Below, piece by piece: positions 49,978 to 59,027 of a stretch of DNA of 64,000 nt. Origin of the DNA: Prauserella endophytica (GTDB lineage: Bacteria > Actinomycetota > Actinomycetes > Mycobacteriales > Pseudonocardiaceae); the NCBI RefSeq assembly GCF_005146945.1, contig NZ_SWMS01000009.1:1-64000 (forward strand), read 5' to 3'. Each line of letters starts with the position of its first letter. The stretch's first letter is position 1. The position numbers were made by a program, and so were the translations under genes. The notes beneath the pieces were generated by a model, which was given only the letters and a program-made list of their open reading frames with translations, did no database searches and was not told where the DNA came from.

Positions 49978-51339
49978 TCATGCCTTTTTTCGCTCTGTAG
50001 TTGTCCGGCCGGCCTTGCCCGCGGCCTTGTGCTTCGTTGACGCGCGCTGGTGGCACCTGATCCGCCGCGATGGCCCCGCCCGTCTGGTCGACACGCGGTG
50101 AGCGGTGTTGCGCATGGGACGTCGTCGTGAGTCTCGCCAGGCGGGCGGGACGAACTCCGGCAACCCGTCACCTCTGTTGATGCGCACCTGCCAGTCGGTG
50201 TGGTGGAGCATGCGGTGATGTCGGCCGCAGACCAGCACCATCGTGTCGATATCGGTCGGGGCGTCGCCGCGCGGCCACCAGTCGACGTGGTGGGGCGCGC
50301 ACCATTTCGGGCTACGGGTGCACCCGGGGAAGGCGCACCCTCCGTCTCGCAGGGCCAGCGCTCGCCGCTGTGCCTTGGTGGCGTGCGGGCTGGAGCGACC
50401 GAGGTAGAGCACCTCTCCCGGTGCGCCGAAGATCGCCGGAACGACGTGTGACTCACAGGCCAGGCGGCGGAGCTCGTCGAGTGAGGTGATCCCTGGTACG
50501 TCGAAGATCGCCCGGAAGGTACGGTCCTCGAGGTCGCGCAGCGAGATGGTGGCGGTGAGCACAGCCCGTTCGCCGCCCTGAACGGTCAGCTCGTCGGCGC
50601 GTGACGCGGCCTCGATGATCTCGGCAAGTGCATCACCCCGGCGGCGGCTCGCACTCCGGGGATCACGGCTGCCGTGCTCGTCTCGCGGCCGAGGTTTGGC
50701 AAGCGGCGCCAACAAGCTTTGGAGGGTTGCTGCGGTCTCCCTGTCGAGGGATCCGGAGAACTCCATGTGGCCCGCACTCGAGTAGCGGTAGCGGAACTCG
50801 CGTCGTGGTGATGCCAGGTCTTCCGGCGAGGGCAACTCGGTTCGCGTCGTCCAGGAGGCGAGCAGTTCGCGCCCGGCCTTCCGGACCGTCTCCGGTGCCG
50901 CCTGCGCCGCGAGAGCGAGCAGGCTCCGTTCGGCCTCGATGCGCTCGCCGACGGTCAGTTCGGCGGGTGCCCGCGAGAAGACGGTCGTGATGTCCCGCAG
51001 GTGTTCCCGGCTGATCCGCGCGGTGGCCAGAGCGGCGCCGGTGGCGGCGAGTGGCGCCGGACGAACCTCGCCGGTGATCGTGCGGATCGGCTCGGTCGCC
51101 GCGACCTCGCGAAGCCTGGCATGAGAGTCTCGTGTGGACAGACGAAGCTCCTCCTTGAGAAAGGCGAACAGGCCGCGATAGCCGAGCTTGCGCGCTATGT
51201 CCCTGCGCTCCGCTTCGCCGAGCATCGTCAACATTCGTGAGTACTGACGGCGAAGCGTGGCTTCGCACTCGACGAGTTCCGTCGCGAGCTCGGCGTCTGT
51301 GAGCCGGCTCGGTGCGGTGAGGGTGGTTGTCGTGTCCAC
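49978..51339 (-). CDS. DUF222/HNH endonuclease protein (13E12-repeat type)
   Basis: A 453-residue protein with an amino-terminal DUF222 helical domain (LTDAELATELVECEATLRRQ through RISREHLRDITTVFSRAPAE) and a C-terminal HNH nuclease (CAFPGCTRSPKWCAPHHVDW, then LVCGRHHRMLHHTDW). It matches the multi-copy 13E12 family of mycobacteria, several of which are induced by DNA damage. A perfect LexA box ends 24 bp before GTG 51339; the alternative GTG 51381 would put the box inside the gene. The basic tail (TRRAGPSRRIRCHQRASTKH) may bind DNA. Confidence 0.88.
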   Translation of the reverse strand: MDTTTTLTAPSRLTDAELATELVECEATLRRQYSRMLTMLGEAERRDIARKLGYRGLFAFLKEELRLSTRDSHARLREVAATEPIRTITGEVRPAPLAATGAALATARISREHLRDITTVFSRAPAELTVGERIEAERSLLALAAQAAPETVRKAGRELLASWTTRTELPSPEDLASPRREFRYRYSSAGHMEFSGSLDRETAATLQSLLAPLAKPRPRDEHGSRDPRSASRRRGDALAEIIEAASRADELTVQGGERAVLTATISLRDLEDRTFRAIFDVPGITSLDELRRLACESHVVPAIFGAPGEVLYLGRSSPHATKAQRRALALRDGGCAFPGCTRSPKWCAPHHVDWWPRGDAPTDIDTMVLVCGRHHRMLHHTDWQVRINRGDGLPEFVPPAWRDSRRRPMRNTAHRVSTRRAGPSRRIRCHQRASTKHKAAGKAGRTTTERKKA

Positions 51340-51362
51340 GTGTCTGACGATAGCGGAATGGA

Positions 51363-51378
51363 TCGAACATGTGTTCGA
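51363..51378 (-). promoter_or_regulatory. LexA (SOS) box
   Basis: TCGAAC-ATGT-GTTCGA matches the actinobacterial SOS consensus TCGAAC-N4-GTTCGA at all twelve defined bases. It lies 24 bp before the chosen GTG of the DUF222/HNH gene and 18 bp after the stop of the sigma gene, so it can only serve the nuclease-like gene. Confidence 0.88.
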
Positions 51379-51396
51379 CACGATCGAGTGAAAGGC

Positions 51397-52278
51397 TCAT
51401 TCGAGCACGGCGAGGTCGAGGCTGTGCAGGCGATCCGGGTCCGCGATCACGTCGATCTCCGTGACTTTCCCGTTCGCGACGGTGAAAGCGAGGACCAGCG
51501 AGAGGCGGCCACCGGGAGCCATCACGAGGCCGACAGCGCCGTTAACCAGCGCGGGCTCGGAAGACTTGGCTCGCTCGGAGGCAAGCCGCGCGCCCCTGGC
51601 GACGTGGTGGGCGCCCCGGATGACGATGGGCTCCGCGGTCGGACCCGCCTGTCGATCGGCGTGAAGCACCACATTCGGGTCGAGCACCGCCACCAAGGCT
51701 TCCAGGTCACCGCTTCGGGAGGCGGCCAGGAACGCCTCGACCACGCTCCGCTGCCGGGCTACGTCGGCCTCGTGCGCGGTGGTGCCACCCTTCACCCGGC
51801 GGCGTGCGCGGCTCGCGAGCTGTCTTGCGGCCGTCGGAGTGCGATCGATCATGGGGCCGATCTCGTCGAAGGGCACGGCGAACATGTCGTGCAGCACGAA
51901 CGCCAGTCGTTCGGCAGGAGACAGGGTGTCGAGCACGACCAGCATGGCCGTACCGACCGAGTCGGCCAGCACCGCCTCCTGTTCGGGGTCGCCTACCTCG
52001 TCGGGTTGCGCGGCCTGGTCCGATGTCTGCAGCTCGAGGCTCTCCTCGCGACGCGTCCGGCGGCTGCGCAGCATGTTGAGGCATACGCGCGTGATCACGG
52101 TGGTCAACCACGCGTCGAGATTCTGGAGACCCTCGGAGTCCGTCCGGTCGAGGCGCAGCCACGTCTCCTGAACGGCGTCTTCGGCCTCGCTGAGGGAGCC
52201 GAGCATGCGGAAGGCCACGCCTCGCAGCCGACCCCGCTGCGCGTCGAATCGCTCCGCCAGCCAGGTGCCCTCGTTCAT
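51397..52278 (-). CDS. SigJ/ECF41-type sigma factor with SnoaL-like C-terminal domain
   Basis: A 293-residue protein. Residues 1-165 carry sigma regions 2 and 4 (RGVAFRMLGSLSEAEDAVQE, TWLRLDRTD; LSPAERLAFVLHDMFAVPFD with EIGPMIDRTPTAARQLASRA). The rest is a SnoaL/NTF2-like domain (VVEAFLAASRSGDLEALVAV and onward) which in this group acts as a built-in regulator instead of a separate anti-sigma. The DGGG motif usual in ECF41 linkers is replaced by ADRQAG. It lies 53 bp downstream of the TetR gene on the same strand. ECF41 factors often control nearby oxidoreductase or carboxymuconolactone-decarboxylase genes; none is adjacent. Confidence 0.88.
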   Translation of the reverse strand: MNEGTWLAERFDAQRGRLRGVAFRMLGSLSEAEDAVQETWLRLDRTDSEGLQNLDAWLTTVITRVCLNMLRSRRTRREESLELQTSDQAAQPDEVGDPEQEAVLADSVGTAMLVVLDTLSPAERLAFVLHDMFAVPFDEIGPMIDRTPTAARQLASRARRRVKGGTTAHEADVARQRSVVEAFLAASRSGDLEALVAVLDPNVVLHADRQAGPTAEPIVIRGAHHVARGARLASERAKSSEPALVNGAVGLVMAPGGRLSLVLAFTVANGKVTEIDVIADPDRLHSLDLAVLE

Positions 52279-52331
52279 CGCTCACGATCCTCGTCCGCAG
52301 GGGTGTCACAGTGGTAGACCCCGCGGTGTGC

Positions 52332-52916
52332 TCAGATGTGACCGGCGACGGGATCCGGCTGCTCAGGCACCTTCGACGCGCTTGCGAGCAATCCTTCCAC
52401 GAGGTGTCGTCCGTATCCTTCCGGGACGGGCAGGTCGAATAGTGTGCGCAGCGTCAGCGGCGCCAGGATCCGGTCGAGTACCTGATCGGGTGTAGGCGGG
52501 TTCTCCTGTCGCTGGCCGGCGCGGTCGAGCACGGTCGTGATGTCACCGAAATGCCGCAGCACGTCCCGCGCGTGACCGGGGCTGTCGTCGGCGGTCGTGA
52601 GGGTGCGAAGCAGGGCGCGGCCCTCCGGTGTGCCCAGGTTGTGTTCGACGTCCGCGATCCAGTCCAGCAGGTCGCCGCGGAGCGAGCCCGTGTCCGGGGT
52701 TGACGAGTTTCTGCGCAGGTGAGCCGCCGTGGCGTCCAGTACGAGCTGGTCGCGAGTGCCCCACCTCCGATAGATGCTGGTGGGATTCACACCTGCCTCG
52801 TGTGCCACGGCGCTGATCGTGATGTCCAGATCGCCGCGGGAGATCAGGTCGACCACGGCCCGATGAACCGAAGCGACCACTCGTGCGCTGCGTCCACCTG
52901 GGCGTGGGGTCGACAT
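52332..52916 (-). CDS. TetR/AcrR-family regulator
   Basis: A 194-residue repressor. Its HTH is VASVHRAVVDLISRGDLDIT then SAVAHEAGVNPTSIYRRWGT, and the TetR C-terminal ligand domain includes GRALLRTLTTADDSPGHARD. Eight bases upstream of its ATG is a half site TTAAAGCAA, and 50 bp upstream begins a 16-bp inverted repeat with the same sequence in both arms, probably its operators. The gene it would control on the other strand appears truncated. Confidence 0.88.
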   Translation of the reverse strand: MSTPRPGGRSARVVASVHRAVVDLISRGDLDITISAVAHEAGVNPTSIYRRWGTRDQLVLDATAAHLRRNSSTPDTGSLRGDLLDWIADVEHNLGTPEGRALLRTLTTADDSPGHARDVLRHFGDITTVLDRAGQRQENPPTPDQVLDRILAPLTLRTLFDLPVPEGYGRHLVEGLLASASKVPEQPDPVAGHI

Positions 52917-52924
52917 GTGGGCAG

Positions 52925-52934
52925 CTTAAAGCAA
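52925..52934. promoter_or_regulatory. Half-site of the TetR operator
   Basis: CTTAAAGCAA repeats the arm of the large inverted repeat at 52967-53004, just upstream of the TetR start codon. Confidence 0.5.
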
Positions 52935-52966
52935 TAGGTGTTGCCTTTGCCGTGGCGGCACGCTAG

Positions 52967-53004
52967 CCTCCCCTTAAAGCAAGAGTCATTGCTTTAAGGG
53001 GAGG
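52967..53004. promoter_or_regulatory. 16-bp perfect inverted repeat (TetR operator or RNA hairpin over a ribosome site)
   Basis: Arms 52967-52982 and 52989-53004 are perfectly complementary with spacer GAGTCA. The right arm ends in GGGGAGG, the ribosome site of a 28-codon frame at 53010, so in RNA the hairpin would hide it. Arms contain TTAAAGCAA as at 52925. A TetR-controlled promoter is the simplest reading; translational control is also possible. Confidence 0.65.
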
Positions 53005-53009
53005 TGAAG

Positions 53010-53096
53010 ATGACTCACTGGGAAGTAGGCGACGGCTCGTGCCCGTGTCGTGTTCCGATGTCGCCCGGGTGCTGCGAGCGAATCGTTCCTCCCTGA
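53010..53096 (+). CDS. Truncated or leader-type 28-codon frame
   Basis: ATG 53010 has a strong ribosome site (GGGGAGGTGAAG) and reads MTHWEVGDGSCPCRVPMSPG before a stop at 53094. It stands where the divergent target gene of the TetR repressor should be, but ends 8 bp before the stop of the convergent selenium-binding protein gene. It may be the stub of a deleted target gene or a leader peptide. There is no homology I can name. Confidence 0.35.
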   Translation: MTHWEVGDGSCPCRVPMSPGCCERIVPP

Positions 53097-53104
53097 GTTC
53101 GTGG

Positions 53105-54526
53105 TCAGCGGAAGCAGTAGGAGTCTGACGACGCGTCGCCGCCCTGTAGCCGCACCTGATGTGCGCGCAGGCCGCGGAACTCGTTGCCGTGTGGGAAGAA
53201 CCGGTCATCGATGGTCAAGCCACCGCCGCTGTCCGGATCGGTGTCGATCTTGGCGAACCAGGCGCCGACACCATCCGGGTAGAACTGGTCATCCCACGAA
53301 CCATACAGCGAGTTGGTCACGTAGATCCGCTGTCCGTCACGGCTGACCTCCACCATCTGTGGACCGCCCGCGAGCGACTCGTCCTTTGCGGACGGATGCG
53401 GAACGCGTCCGACGATGCCGCCGAGCCGGACGGACCCGGCCTCGCGCGGGTTCGTGGGGTCGCTGACGTCGTACTGTTTCAGCTCGCCCGTGCCCCAGCA
53501 CGACACGTAGAGGAAGCGGTCGTCCACGGACAGGTTGATGTCCGAGACGAGCGGTGGCACTGCGCCGAAGGGCTTCAGCGCCGGCGGGAGCAGTTCGGGG
53601 TCAGCCGGTTCCGCCGGGATTGTGATCACCTTGTCGGCACGCCAGGTGGCGCCGTCGAGGTACCACCGCCAGACGGATGCCGATAGGTCTTCGGTACTGA
53701 CGACCACGCCGACGAAGCCCCACGTCGCCTCGGGATCGTGCGAGGGACGCAGCTCCAGCACCATCTGGTGTTGCGCGCCGAGGTCGACCTGCTGGATATG
53801 ACTGCCCTTGGCGAGGTCCCAGAAATGCAGACAGTGGCCGTACTTGTTGCCCAGCAGCAGATCCGGGTTGATGCCGTCTTCGATCATCGACGGCGTGCCC
53901 CATTCGGAGGTGATGGCGATGTTCTGATTGAGATGCCACCATGCGTCGTAGGCCAGGTACTGAGGGCCGCGATCCGTTTCCCAGGCGCGCAACACATCGA
54001 AGGTGTCGTGGTCGAGCAGCGCGATCCCGCCGGGGCCGTCGGCCCCGTTGGCGCCACCAAGGCATGACAGGAAGATGCCGTCGGGGCCGCAGTGCAGGGT
54101 GTGCGGCCGGGAATAGCCGGCCTTGTTGGCGAGCTCGCCGGCTTCAACCGTGCGTACGAGTGCCGGTTGCCGGGGGTCGGGTTTCGTGTCGAAAACGTGG
54201 ATGTTGGACGAGCGGAGACCGGGAAGGAGGAGATAGCGGCGTTCCAGTCCGTCCGTATGGTGGCCTGCGTGCGCGAACGCACTGCTGCAGGCATTCCAGC
54301 CGAAGTGGTGTAGCTCGTCACCCCGTGTGGGCAGGTCGGCCCAGCCGACGATTTCGCCGTACGTATCGGAGTGCGGGTCGGTGTCCACCACGGTGAGTGC
54401 GTCCGGTCGTTCCGCCGTTCGGTCGAACGCGACGACGTAGGCGAGGCGCTCGGGCGGTGCCGCGATGGCGTCAGCTGGGCTGCGGTAGAAGGTCGGGTCG
54501 ATGTCGTGACCGTTGGCGTGAGGCAT
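53105..54526 (-). CDS. Selenium-binding protein (SBP56/methanethiol oxidase-like)
   Basis: A 473-residue seven-bladed beta-propeller of the SELENBP1/MTO family. Typical stretches: AYVVAFDRTAERPDALTVVD, GDELHHFGWNACSSAF, RPHTLHCGPDGIFLSCLGG, ITSEWGTPSMIEDGINPDLL, CLHFWDLAKGSHIQQVDLG, and VSCWGTGELKQYDVSDP. Family members oxidise methanethiol to formaldehyde, sulfide and peroxide in a copper-dependent manner, and bind selenium. CGAGGAGACGAGCC precedes the ATG. It is divergent from the transketolase gene, with 129 bp between the starts. Confidence 0.9.
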   Translation of the reverse strand: MPHANGHDIDPTFYRSPADAIAAPPERLAYVVAFDRTAERPDALTVVDTDPHSDTYGEIVGWADLPTRGDELHHFGWNACSSAFAHAGHHTDGLERRYLLLPGLRSSNIHVFDTKPDPRQPALVRTVEAGELANKAGYSRPHTLHCGPDGIFLSCLGGANGADGPGGIALLDHDTFDVLRAWETDRGPQYLAYDAWWHLNQNIAITSEWGTPSMIEDGINPDLLLGNKYGHCLHFWDLAKGSHIQQVDLGAQHQMVLELRPSHDPEATWGFVGVVVSTEDLSASVWRWYLDGATWRADKVITIPAEPADPELLPPALKPFGAVPPLVSDINLSVDDRFLYVSCWGTGELKQYDVSDPTNPREAGSVRLGGIVGRVPHPSAKDESLAGGPQMVEVSRDGQRIYVTNSLYGSWDDQFYPDGVGAWFAKIDTDPDSGGGLTIDDRFFPHGNEFRGLRAHQVRLQGGDASSDSYCFR

Positions 54527-54655
54527 GGCTCGTCTCCTCGCTGAGACGTCGGAAGCTTCAGCCTCTCCGTGAGGAGGGCTGCTGTCTAGGCCGGTGCAAA
54601 ACTTGGCCCGGCTCCGGTGGCGTTTTCGCTCCGTCGGCTCGGGTACTCGCGGGCC

Positions 54656-56502
54656 ATGGCGGCGACGACCCTCGACGTGGAGCAGTTGACTGAGCTCGGC
54701 CGGCAACTTCGCGTGGACGCGGTGAGGGCCGCTGCGGCGGCCGGCTCCGGGCATCCCACGTCGTCGATGTCGGCGGCGGACCTGATGGCGGTGCTGCTGG
54801 GCAGACACCTGCGGTACGACTTCGCGGAAACCCAGAATCCGGGAAATGATCATCTGATCTTCTCGAAGGGGCATGCGTCCCCGCTGTTGTACGCGATGTA
54901 CGTCGCGGCGGGGGCCGTCTCCGACGACGAGCTGCTGACTTACCGCAGGGCGGGCAGCAGGCTGGAAGGGCATCCGACTCCGCAGTTGCCGTGGGTCGAC
55001 GTGGCGACCGGGTCGCTCGGTCAGGGACTGCCCATCGGCGTCGGCCTCGCCATCTCGGGCCGGCACCTCGAACGGCGGGACTTTCGTGTGTGGGTGCTGT
55101 GCGGAGACAGCGAGCTCGCCGAGGGATCGATGTGGGAGGCGTTCGAGCACGCCGGCCACGCCGGGCTCGGCAACCTCGTCGCGATCGTGGACGTCAACCG
55201 GCTCGGGCAACGCGGGCCGACCCGCCACGGCTGGGACACGCAAGCCTATGCGCGAAGGATCGGGTCGTTCGGCTGGCACACGATCGAGATCGATGGCCAC
55301 GACATCGACCAGATCGATCGTGCCTACGCCGAGGCGATCGGCACCTCCCGGCCCACGGCGATCCTTGCCCGTACGCGAAAGGGCAGCGGTGTCGCGGCAG
55401 TCGAGGACAGGGAAGGGCAGCACGGGAAACCGGTGCCGGACGCCGAGGCGGCGATCGCGGAGCTCGGTGGCAGGCGGTCGATGCGGGTCGAGGTGACGGC
55501 ACCGAACGGGGAGCCCGAACGGCTGAGGCCGGACACGGGGTCGCTGCGGCTGCCGGAGTACGAGCAAGGTGACGAGGTGGCACCCGGACCGCGTTCGGCG
55601 AAACCCTCGCGGCGCTCGGCAAGGCCCGCTCCGATGTCGTGGCTTTGGACGGCGAGGTCGGGGATTCCACTCGCAGCAGGTACTTCGAGGAGGTGCGACC
55701 GGAGAGATTCATCCAGTGCTACATCGCCGAACAGCAGATGGTCGCGGCGGCGGTCGGACTGCAGGTGCGGGGATGGACGCCGTACGTGGCGACGTTCGCT
55801 GCGTTCCTGAGCCGGGCCGCGGACTTCCTGCGCATGGCGACGGTCAGCGGAGCGAGGCTGTGCGTGGTGGGTTCGCACGCCGGGGTCTCGATCGGGCCCG
55901 ACGGCCCATCGCAGATGGGCCTCGAGGACTTGGCGTTCTTCCGCGCGTTGTGGCGGAGCACGGTGCTGTACCCGTGCGATGCGAACCAGACTGCACACCT
56001 GACGGCGGCGATGGCGGACCTCTCCGGGGTCAGCTATCTCCGCACCACCCGCGGGGAGACGCCGGTGCTGTACGGGCCGGCCGAATCGTTCCCGGTCGGT
56101 GGCAGCAAGGTCTTGAGGTCGTCGCCGGGTGATCGACTGACGATCGTGGCCGCAGGGGTCACGGTGCACGAGGCGCTGCTCGCCGCAGACCGGCTCGCCG
56201 ACCTCGGCGTCGCGGTGCGGGTGATCGACCTGTACTCCGTCAAACCGGTCGATGTCGCCACGTTGCAGCAGGCGGCGGCGGACACGGGCCGCGTTCTGAC
56301 CGTGGAGGACCACTGGCCGCAGGGCGGGCTGGGTGATGCGGTCTTCGACGCGTTCACCCGGGTCACCTGCGTGCCCCGGCTGGCGAAGCTCGGCGTGCTG
56401 GCGATGCCGGGGTCGGCGTCGCCGGTGGAGCAGCGGCAGCACGCGGGCATCGACTCGACGGCGATCGTCGAGGCGGCGCACGAACTGCTGCTGGACAGCT
56501 GA
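54656..56502 (+). pseudogene. tkt: Transketolase, split by a one-base frameshift
   Basis: Two frames together encode a ~615-residue animal-type transketolase. The first half (to ~55580) has GSGHPTSSMSAADLMAVLLG, FSKGHASPLLYAMY, GSLGQGLPIGVGLA and the TPP motif GDSELAEGSMWEAFEHAG. The second half has ALDGEVGDSTRSRYFEEVRP, the glutamate in CYIAEQQMVAAAVGL, and LYSVKPVDVATLQQAA. At 55580-55582 one base is missing: GAGGTGGC must be followed by ACC CGG ACC GCG TTC in the second frame. All other parts appear intact, so the break is recent or a sequence error. Neither half alone would bind TPP and substrate properly. Confidence 0.85.
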
Positions 56503-56542
56503 CGGGGGCCTACTCCGTGGCAGAGCTGACGGGTGTGGGTGC

Positions 56543-57001
56543 CTACTCCGTGGCGCGGAAGGTGGCCGCGGTGACGAGGCCGTAGGCCACGTGTGGGACC
56601 ACGTCGCTGAGCCAGTCGTCGGCGCTCCACCGGCGAGGGTCCGTGATGCCGAGGACAGTCATGGGCCCGGCCCCCGCGACCATGGCCGCCCCTGTGGCGG
56701 CGAGCGCGCCGACCAGCAGCGGGGGTCGCCAGCCGAGCCCGCGCAGGGCGCCGTAGGCCGCACCGACCGTCGTACCGGTCAGCGCACCCAGCAGGGAGCC
56801 CAGGCCCGACAACCGGCTCTGTCGTGTCTCGCCCCTGCCGGGCACCTGTACGCCGACGGTCGCCGCGAGCTTCTCGACGGATCGCTCGGGTGTGCTGCTG
56901 GCCTGCCTGCCGCGTACCGCCATGTCCAGGTAGGTGGTGGCGTTGAGCGCGGTGACCCCGGCGGCGCCTGCGGCGAGTCCGCGCGCGATGGACCTCAACA
57001 T
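56543..57001 (-). CDS. Small membrane protein, function unknown
   Basis: A 152-residue protein with three or four hydrophobic segments (IARGLAAGAAGVTALNATTY; LGSLLGALTGTTVGAAYGAL; LLVGALAATGAAMVAGAGPM; VVPHVAYGLVTAATF). The motif ALNATTYLDMAVRGRQASS with PERSVEKLA is seen in a family of uncharacterised actinobacterial membrane proteins. It is divergent from the histidine kinase gene, with 72 bp between the starts. No function can be given. Confidence 0.75.
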   Translation of the reverse strand: MLRSIARGLAAGAAGVTALNATTYLDMAVRGRQASSTPERSVEKLAATVGVQVPGRGETRQSRLSGLGSLLGALTGTTVGAAYGALRGLGWRPPLLVGALAATGAAMVAGAGPMTVLGITDPRRWSADDWLSDVVPHVAYGLVTAATFRATE

Positions 57002-57073
57002 GTGAGCCGGATACCCGAGGTGGGCCCCCGGTAACAGGACATCGGGAGGTGGTTTCAGACATATAGTTGCCTC

Positions 57074-58249
57074 GTGGCTGCGGAGCAGCGGAACGCGAGG
57101 GAGCGGGTCGTCGAGCAGAGCAATGCGCTCGACGGGCTCCTTCGCGAGCGCGACGGCCTGCTCACCGTGCTCGACCGCGTGGTCGCCCTGCACGGCACCG
57201 CCCGGCTCATCCGGGAGCGGCTCGGCGCGGACTTCGGGTTCGTCGCCGACCTCGACGGGCCCGACCAGGCCGTCATCCGGTGGCTCGCCGGAAACCGGAC
57301 CGACCAGCTGCACAACCTGATCGTGCCGGTGGGCCAGGGCATCGGTGGTCGCGTGCTCGCGCTCGGCCAGCCCGTGCGCGTGAGCGACTACGTCAGCTCG
57401 CCCACGATCACACACCAGTTCGACGCCCAGGTCCGCGGGGAAGGGCTCGGCGGGATGCTCGCGGTGCCGATCATCAGCAGGTTCGGGGACAAGGAGAAGA
57501 CGGTCGCCGTCGCCTACGCCGCGATGCGCAAGGCCGCCGACTTCGGGGACGCGGCCGTGCTCAAGCTGGAAGGCATCGCCGACCGGGCCGCCACGGCGCT
57601 GCACCTCGCGGGGCTGGCCGAGTCGAGCACGGCGGACGCGGTCACGGCCGAGCGGCAGCGGATGCAGAGCGCGCTGCACGACTCCGTCGGTGCCCTGCTG
57701 TTCTCGATCGGGGTGCAGGTCAGGGACCTGCACGAGGCGATCCGGGACAACCCGGCCCTCGACGTGCGGCTGCAGCGGCTGGAGTCCGACGTCTCCGCCG
57801 CGTCGAGCGCATTGCGTGAGTCGCTGCTCGCTCTCGCCGACACCACGCCCGAACGGGCCTTGCCGGTCGAGCTCGCCGAGTACACCCGGTCGTTCGAGGC
57901 GCGTACCGGTGTGCCGGCGCGGTTCGTCCAGCTGGCGCCCGTGCCGCCAATGGACGCCGAGCGCACCGCGCTGCTCGTCGCCGTGGTGCGGGAAGGCCTG
58001 CTCAACGTGGAGAAACACGCCAGGGCGTTCTCGGTGGTGGTGAGTCTGGGCCCGTGCGACGGCGGTGTGCAGGTGGTGGTCGCCGACGACGGCACCGGAG
58101 AACCCGCCGAGCCCGGTGCCAGCACCGGCATGGGTGTGCGGTCGCTCGCGGAGCGGGCCGTGCGTGCGGGCGGCCGGGTGAGCCTCGTCCGGGACGAGGA
58201 CGGTGGGTGCACTCTGCGCGCCTGGCTGCCGGACGTGGAGGCACGGTGA
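57074..58249 (+). CDS. GAF-domain sensor histidine kinase (NarL/LuxR system)
   Basis: A 391-residue soluble kinase. Residues ~30-180 are a GAF domain (VALHGTARLIRERLGADFGF through DAAVLKLEGIADRAATALHL), then a HisKA_3 dimerisation box with phospho-acceptor H202 (AERQRMQSALHDSVGALLFS), and an HATPase domain (VREGLLNVEKHARAFSVVVS, VADDGTGEPA, GMGVRSLAERAVRAGGRVSL). No membrane segment, so it senses a cytoplasmic ligand. The response regulator follows 70 bp later and an ABC importer operon after that; the pair may control uptake of a substrate such as an aromatic acid or branched-chain compound. Confidence 0.9.
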   Translation: MAAEQRNARERVVEQSNALDGLLRERDGLLTVLDRVVALHGTARLIRERLGADFGFVADLDGPDQAVIRWLAGNRTDQLHNLIVPVGQGIGGRVLALGQPVRVSDYVSSPTITHQFDAQVRGEGLGGMLAVPIISRFGDKEKTVAVAYAAMRKAADFGDAAVLKLEGIADRAATALHLAGLAESSTADAVTAERQRMQSALHDSVGALLFSIGVQVRDLHEAIRDNPALDVRLQRLESDVSAASSALRESLLALADTTPERALPVELAEYTRSFEARTGVPARFVQLAPVPPMDAERTALLVAVVREGLLNVEKHARAFSVVVSLGPCDGGVQVVVADDGTGEPAEPGASTGMGVRSLAERAVRAGGRVSLVRDEDGGCTLRAWLPDVEAR

Positions 58250-58319
58250 GCGACCATTGCGAAGCCCCGCGCGCCGGTGCCGGCCGGGAACGGGTGTCCC
58301 GCGGGGCACGGGAGGTGCG

Positions 58320-58940
58320 GTGAGTTCCACGGTCCTGGTGGTCGACGACCACCCCGTCGTGCGCGACGGCGTCACGATGCTGCTGCGCTCGGATCCGTCG
58401 CTCGCGATCGTCGGCTCCGCGGAGTCCGGGCATGCGGCGATCGAGCGCGTCGCCGAGCTGTGCCCGGACCTCGTGCTGCTCGACCTGCGGTTGCCCGACA
58501 TGCTCGCGCCAGAGGTGATCGCGGGGCTGCGGCGCGAGCACCCGCGCGCCAAGATCGTGGTCTTCACCGCGCACGGCGATCACCAGGGTGTGGTCGCCGC
58601 CCTGGAGGCCGGCGCGAACGGCGGGTTGCTCAAGGACGTCGCGGGCACCGATCTCGCCGCGGCGTTGCGCAGGGTGCTGCACGGCGAGCGGGTGGTCGAC
58701 CCCCGGATCATGCCCGACGACGGCGAGCGGTCCAACGCGCTCGCCCGCAGCGGGCTCACTCGCCGTGAGTACGAGGTGCTCCGCCTGGCCGCCCAGGGCA
58801 AGACCAACCCGGAGATCGCACAGGCGACCGGGCTGACGCGCAACACCGTCAAGACCTACCTGCAGTCCGCGCTGCACAAGCTCGGTGCGCGCAACCGTGT
58901 CGAGGCGATCGGGAAGGCAAGCGAAGCCGGCCTGTTGTGA
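58320..58940 (+). CDS. LuxR/NarL-family response regulator
   Basis: A 206-residue regulator. Receiver: VVDDHPVVRDGVTMLL, phospho-site D55 in LVLLDLRLPD, FTAHGDHQGVVAALEAGANG with the conserved lysine in GGLLKDV. C-terminal LuxR HTH: LTRREYEVLRLAAQGKTNPE then ATGLTRNTVKTYLQSALHKL. GGGAGG precedes GTG 58320. Partner of the kinase upstream; a likely target is the transporter operon starting 150 bp downstream. Confidence 0.92.
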   Translation: MSSTVLVVDDHPVVRDGVTMLLRSDPSLAIVGSAESGHAAIERVAELCPDLVLLDLRLPDMLAPEVIAGLRREHPRAKIVVFTAHGDHQGVVAALEAGANGGLLKDVAGTDLAAALRRVLHGERVVDPRIMPDDGERSNALARSGLTRREYEVLRLAAQGKTNPEIAQATGLTRNTVKTYLQSALHKLGARNRVEAIGKASEAGLL

Positions 58941-59027
58941 CCAGGCCGTATCCGGTTCGTTGCTGTTTACCTCTCCAAGTGGGGGTGTGCGTTTCAAACC
59001 GGCCCACGCAGGATAGCCGCCACTGGT

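Noticed and set aside
51340-51381. GTG 51381 as start of the DUF222/HNH gene
   Set aside because: It would place the LexA operator within the coding region and has no ribosome site; conserved sequence begins after GTG 51339.
54656-56502. Two separate half-transketolase genes (split enzyme)
   Set aside because: Naturally split transketolases have a stop and a new start between the halves; here the first frame runs on with nonsense sequence through the second half, and a one-base correction restores a continuous enzyme.
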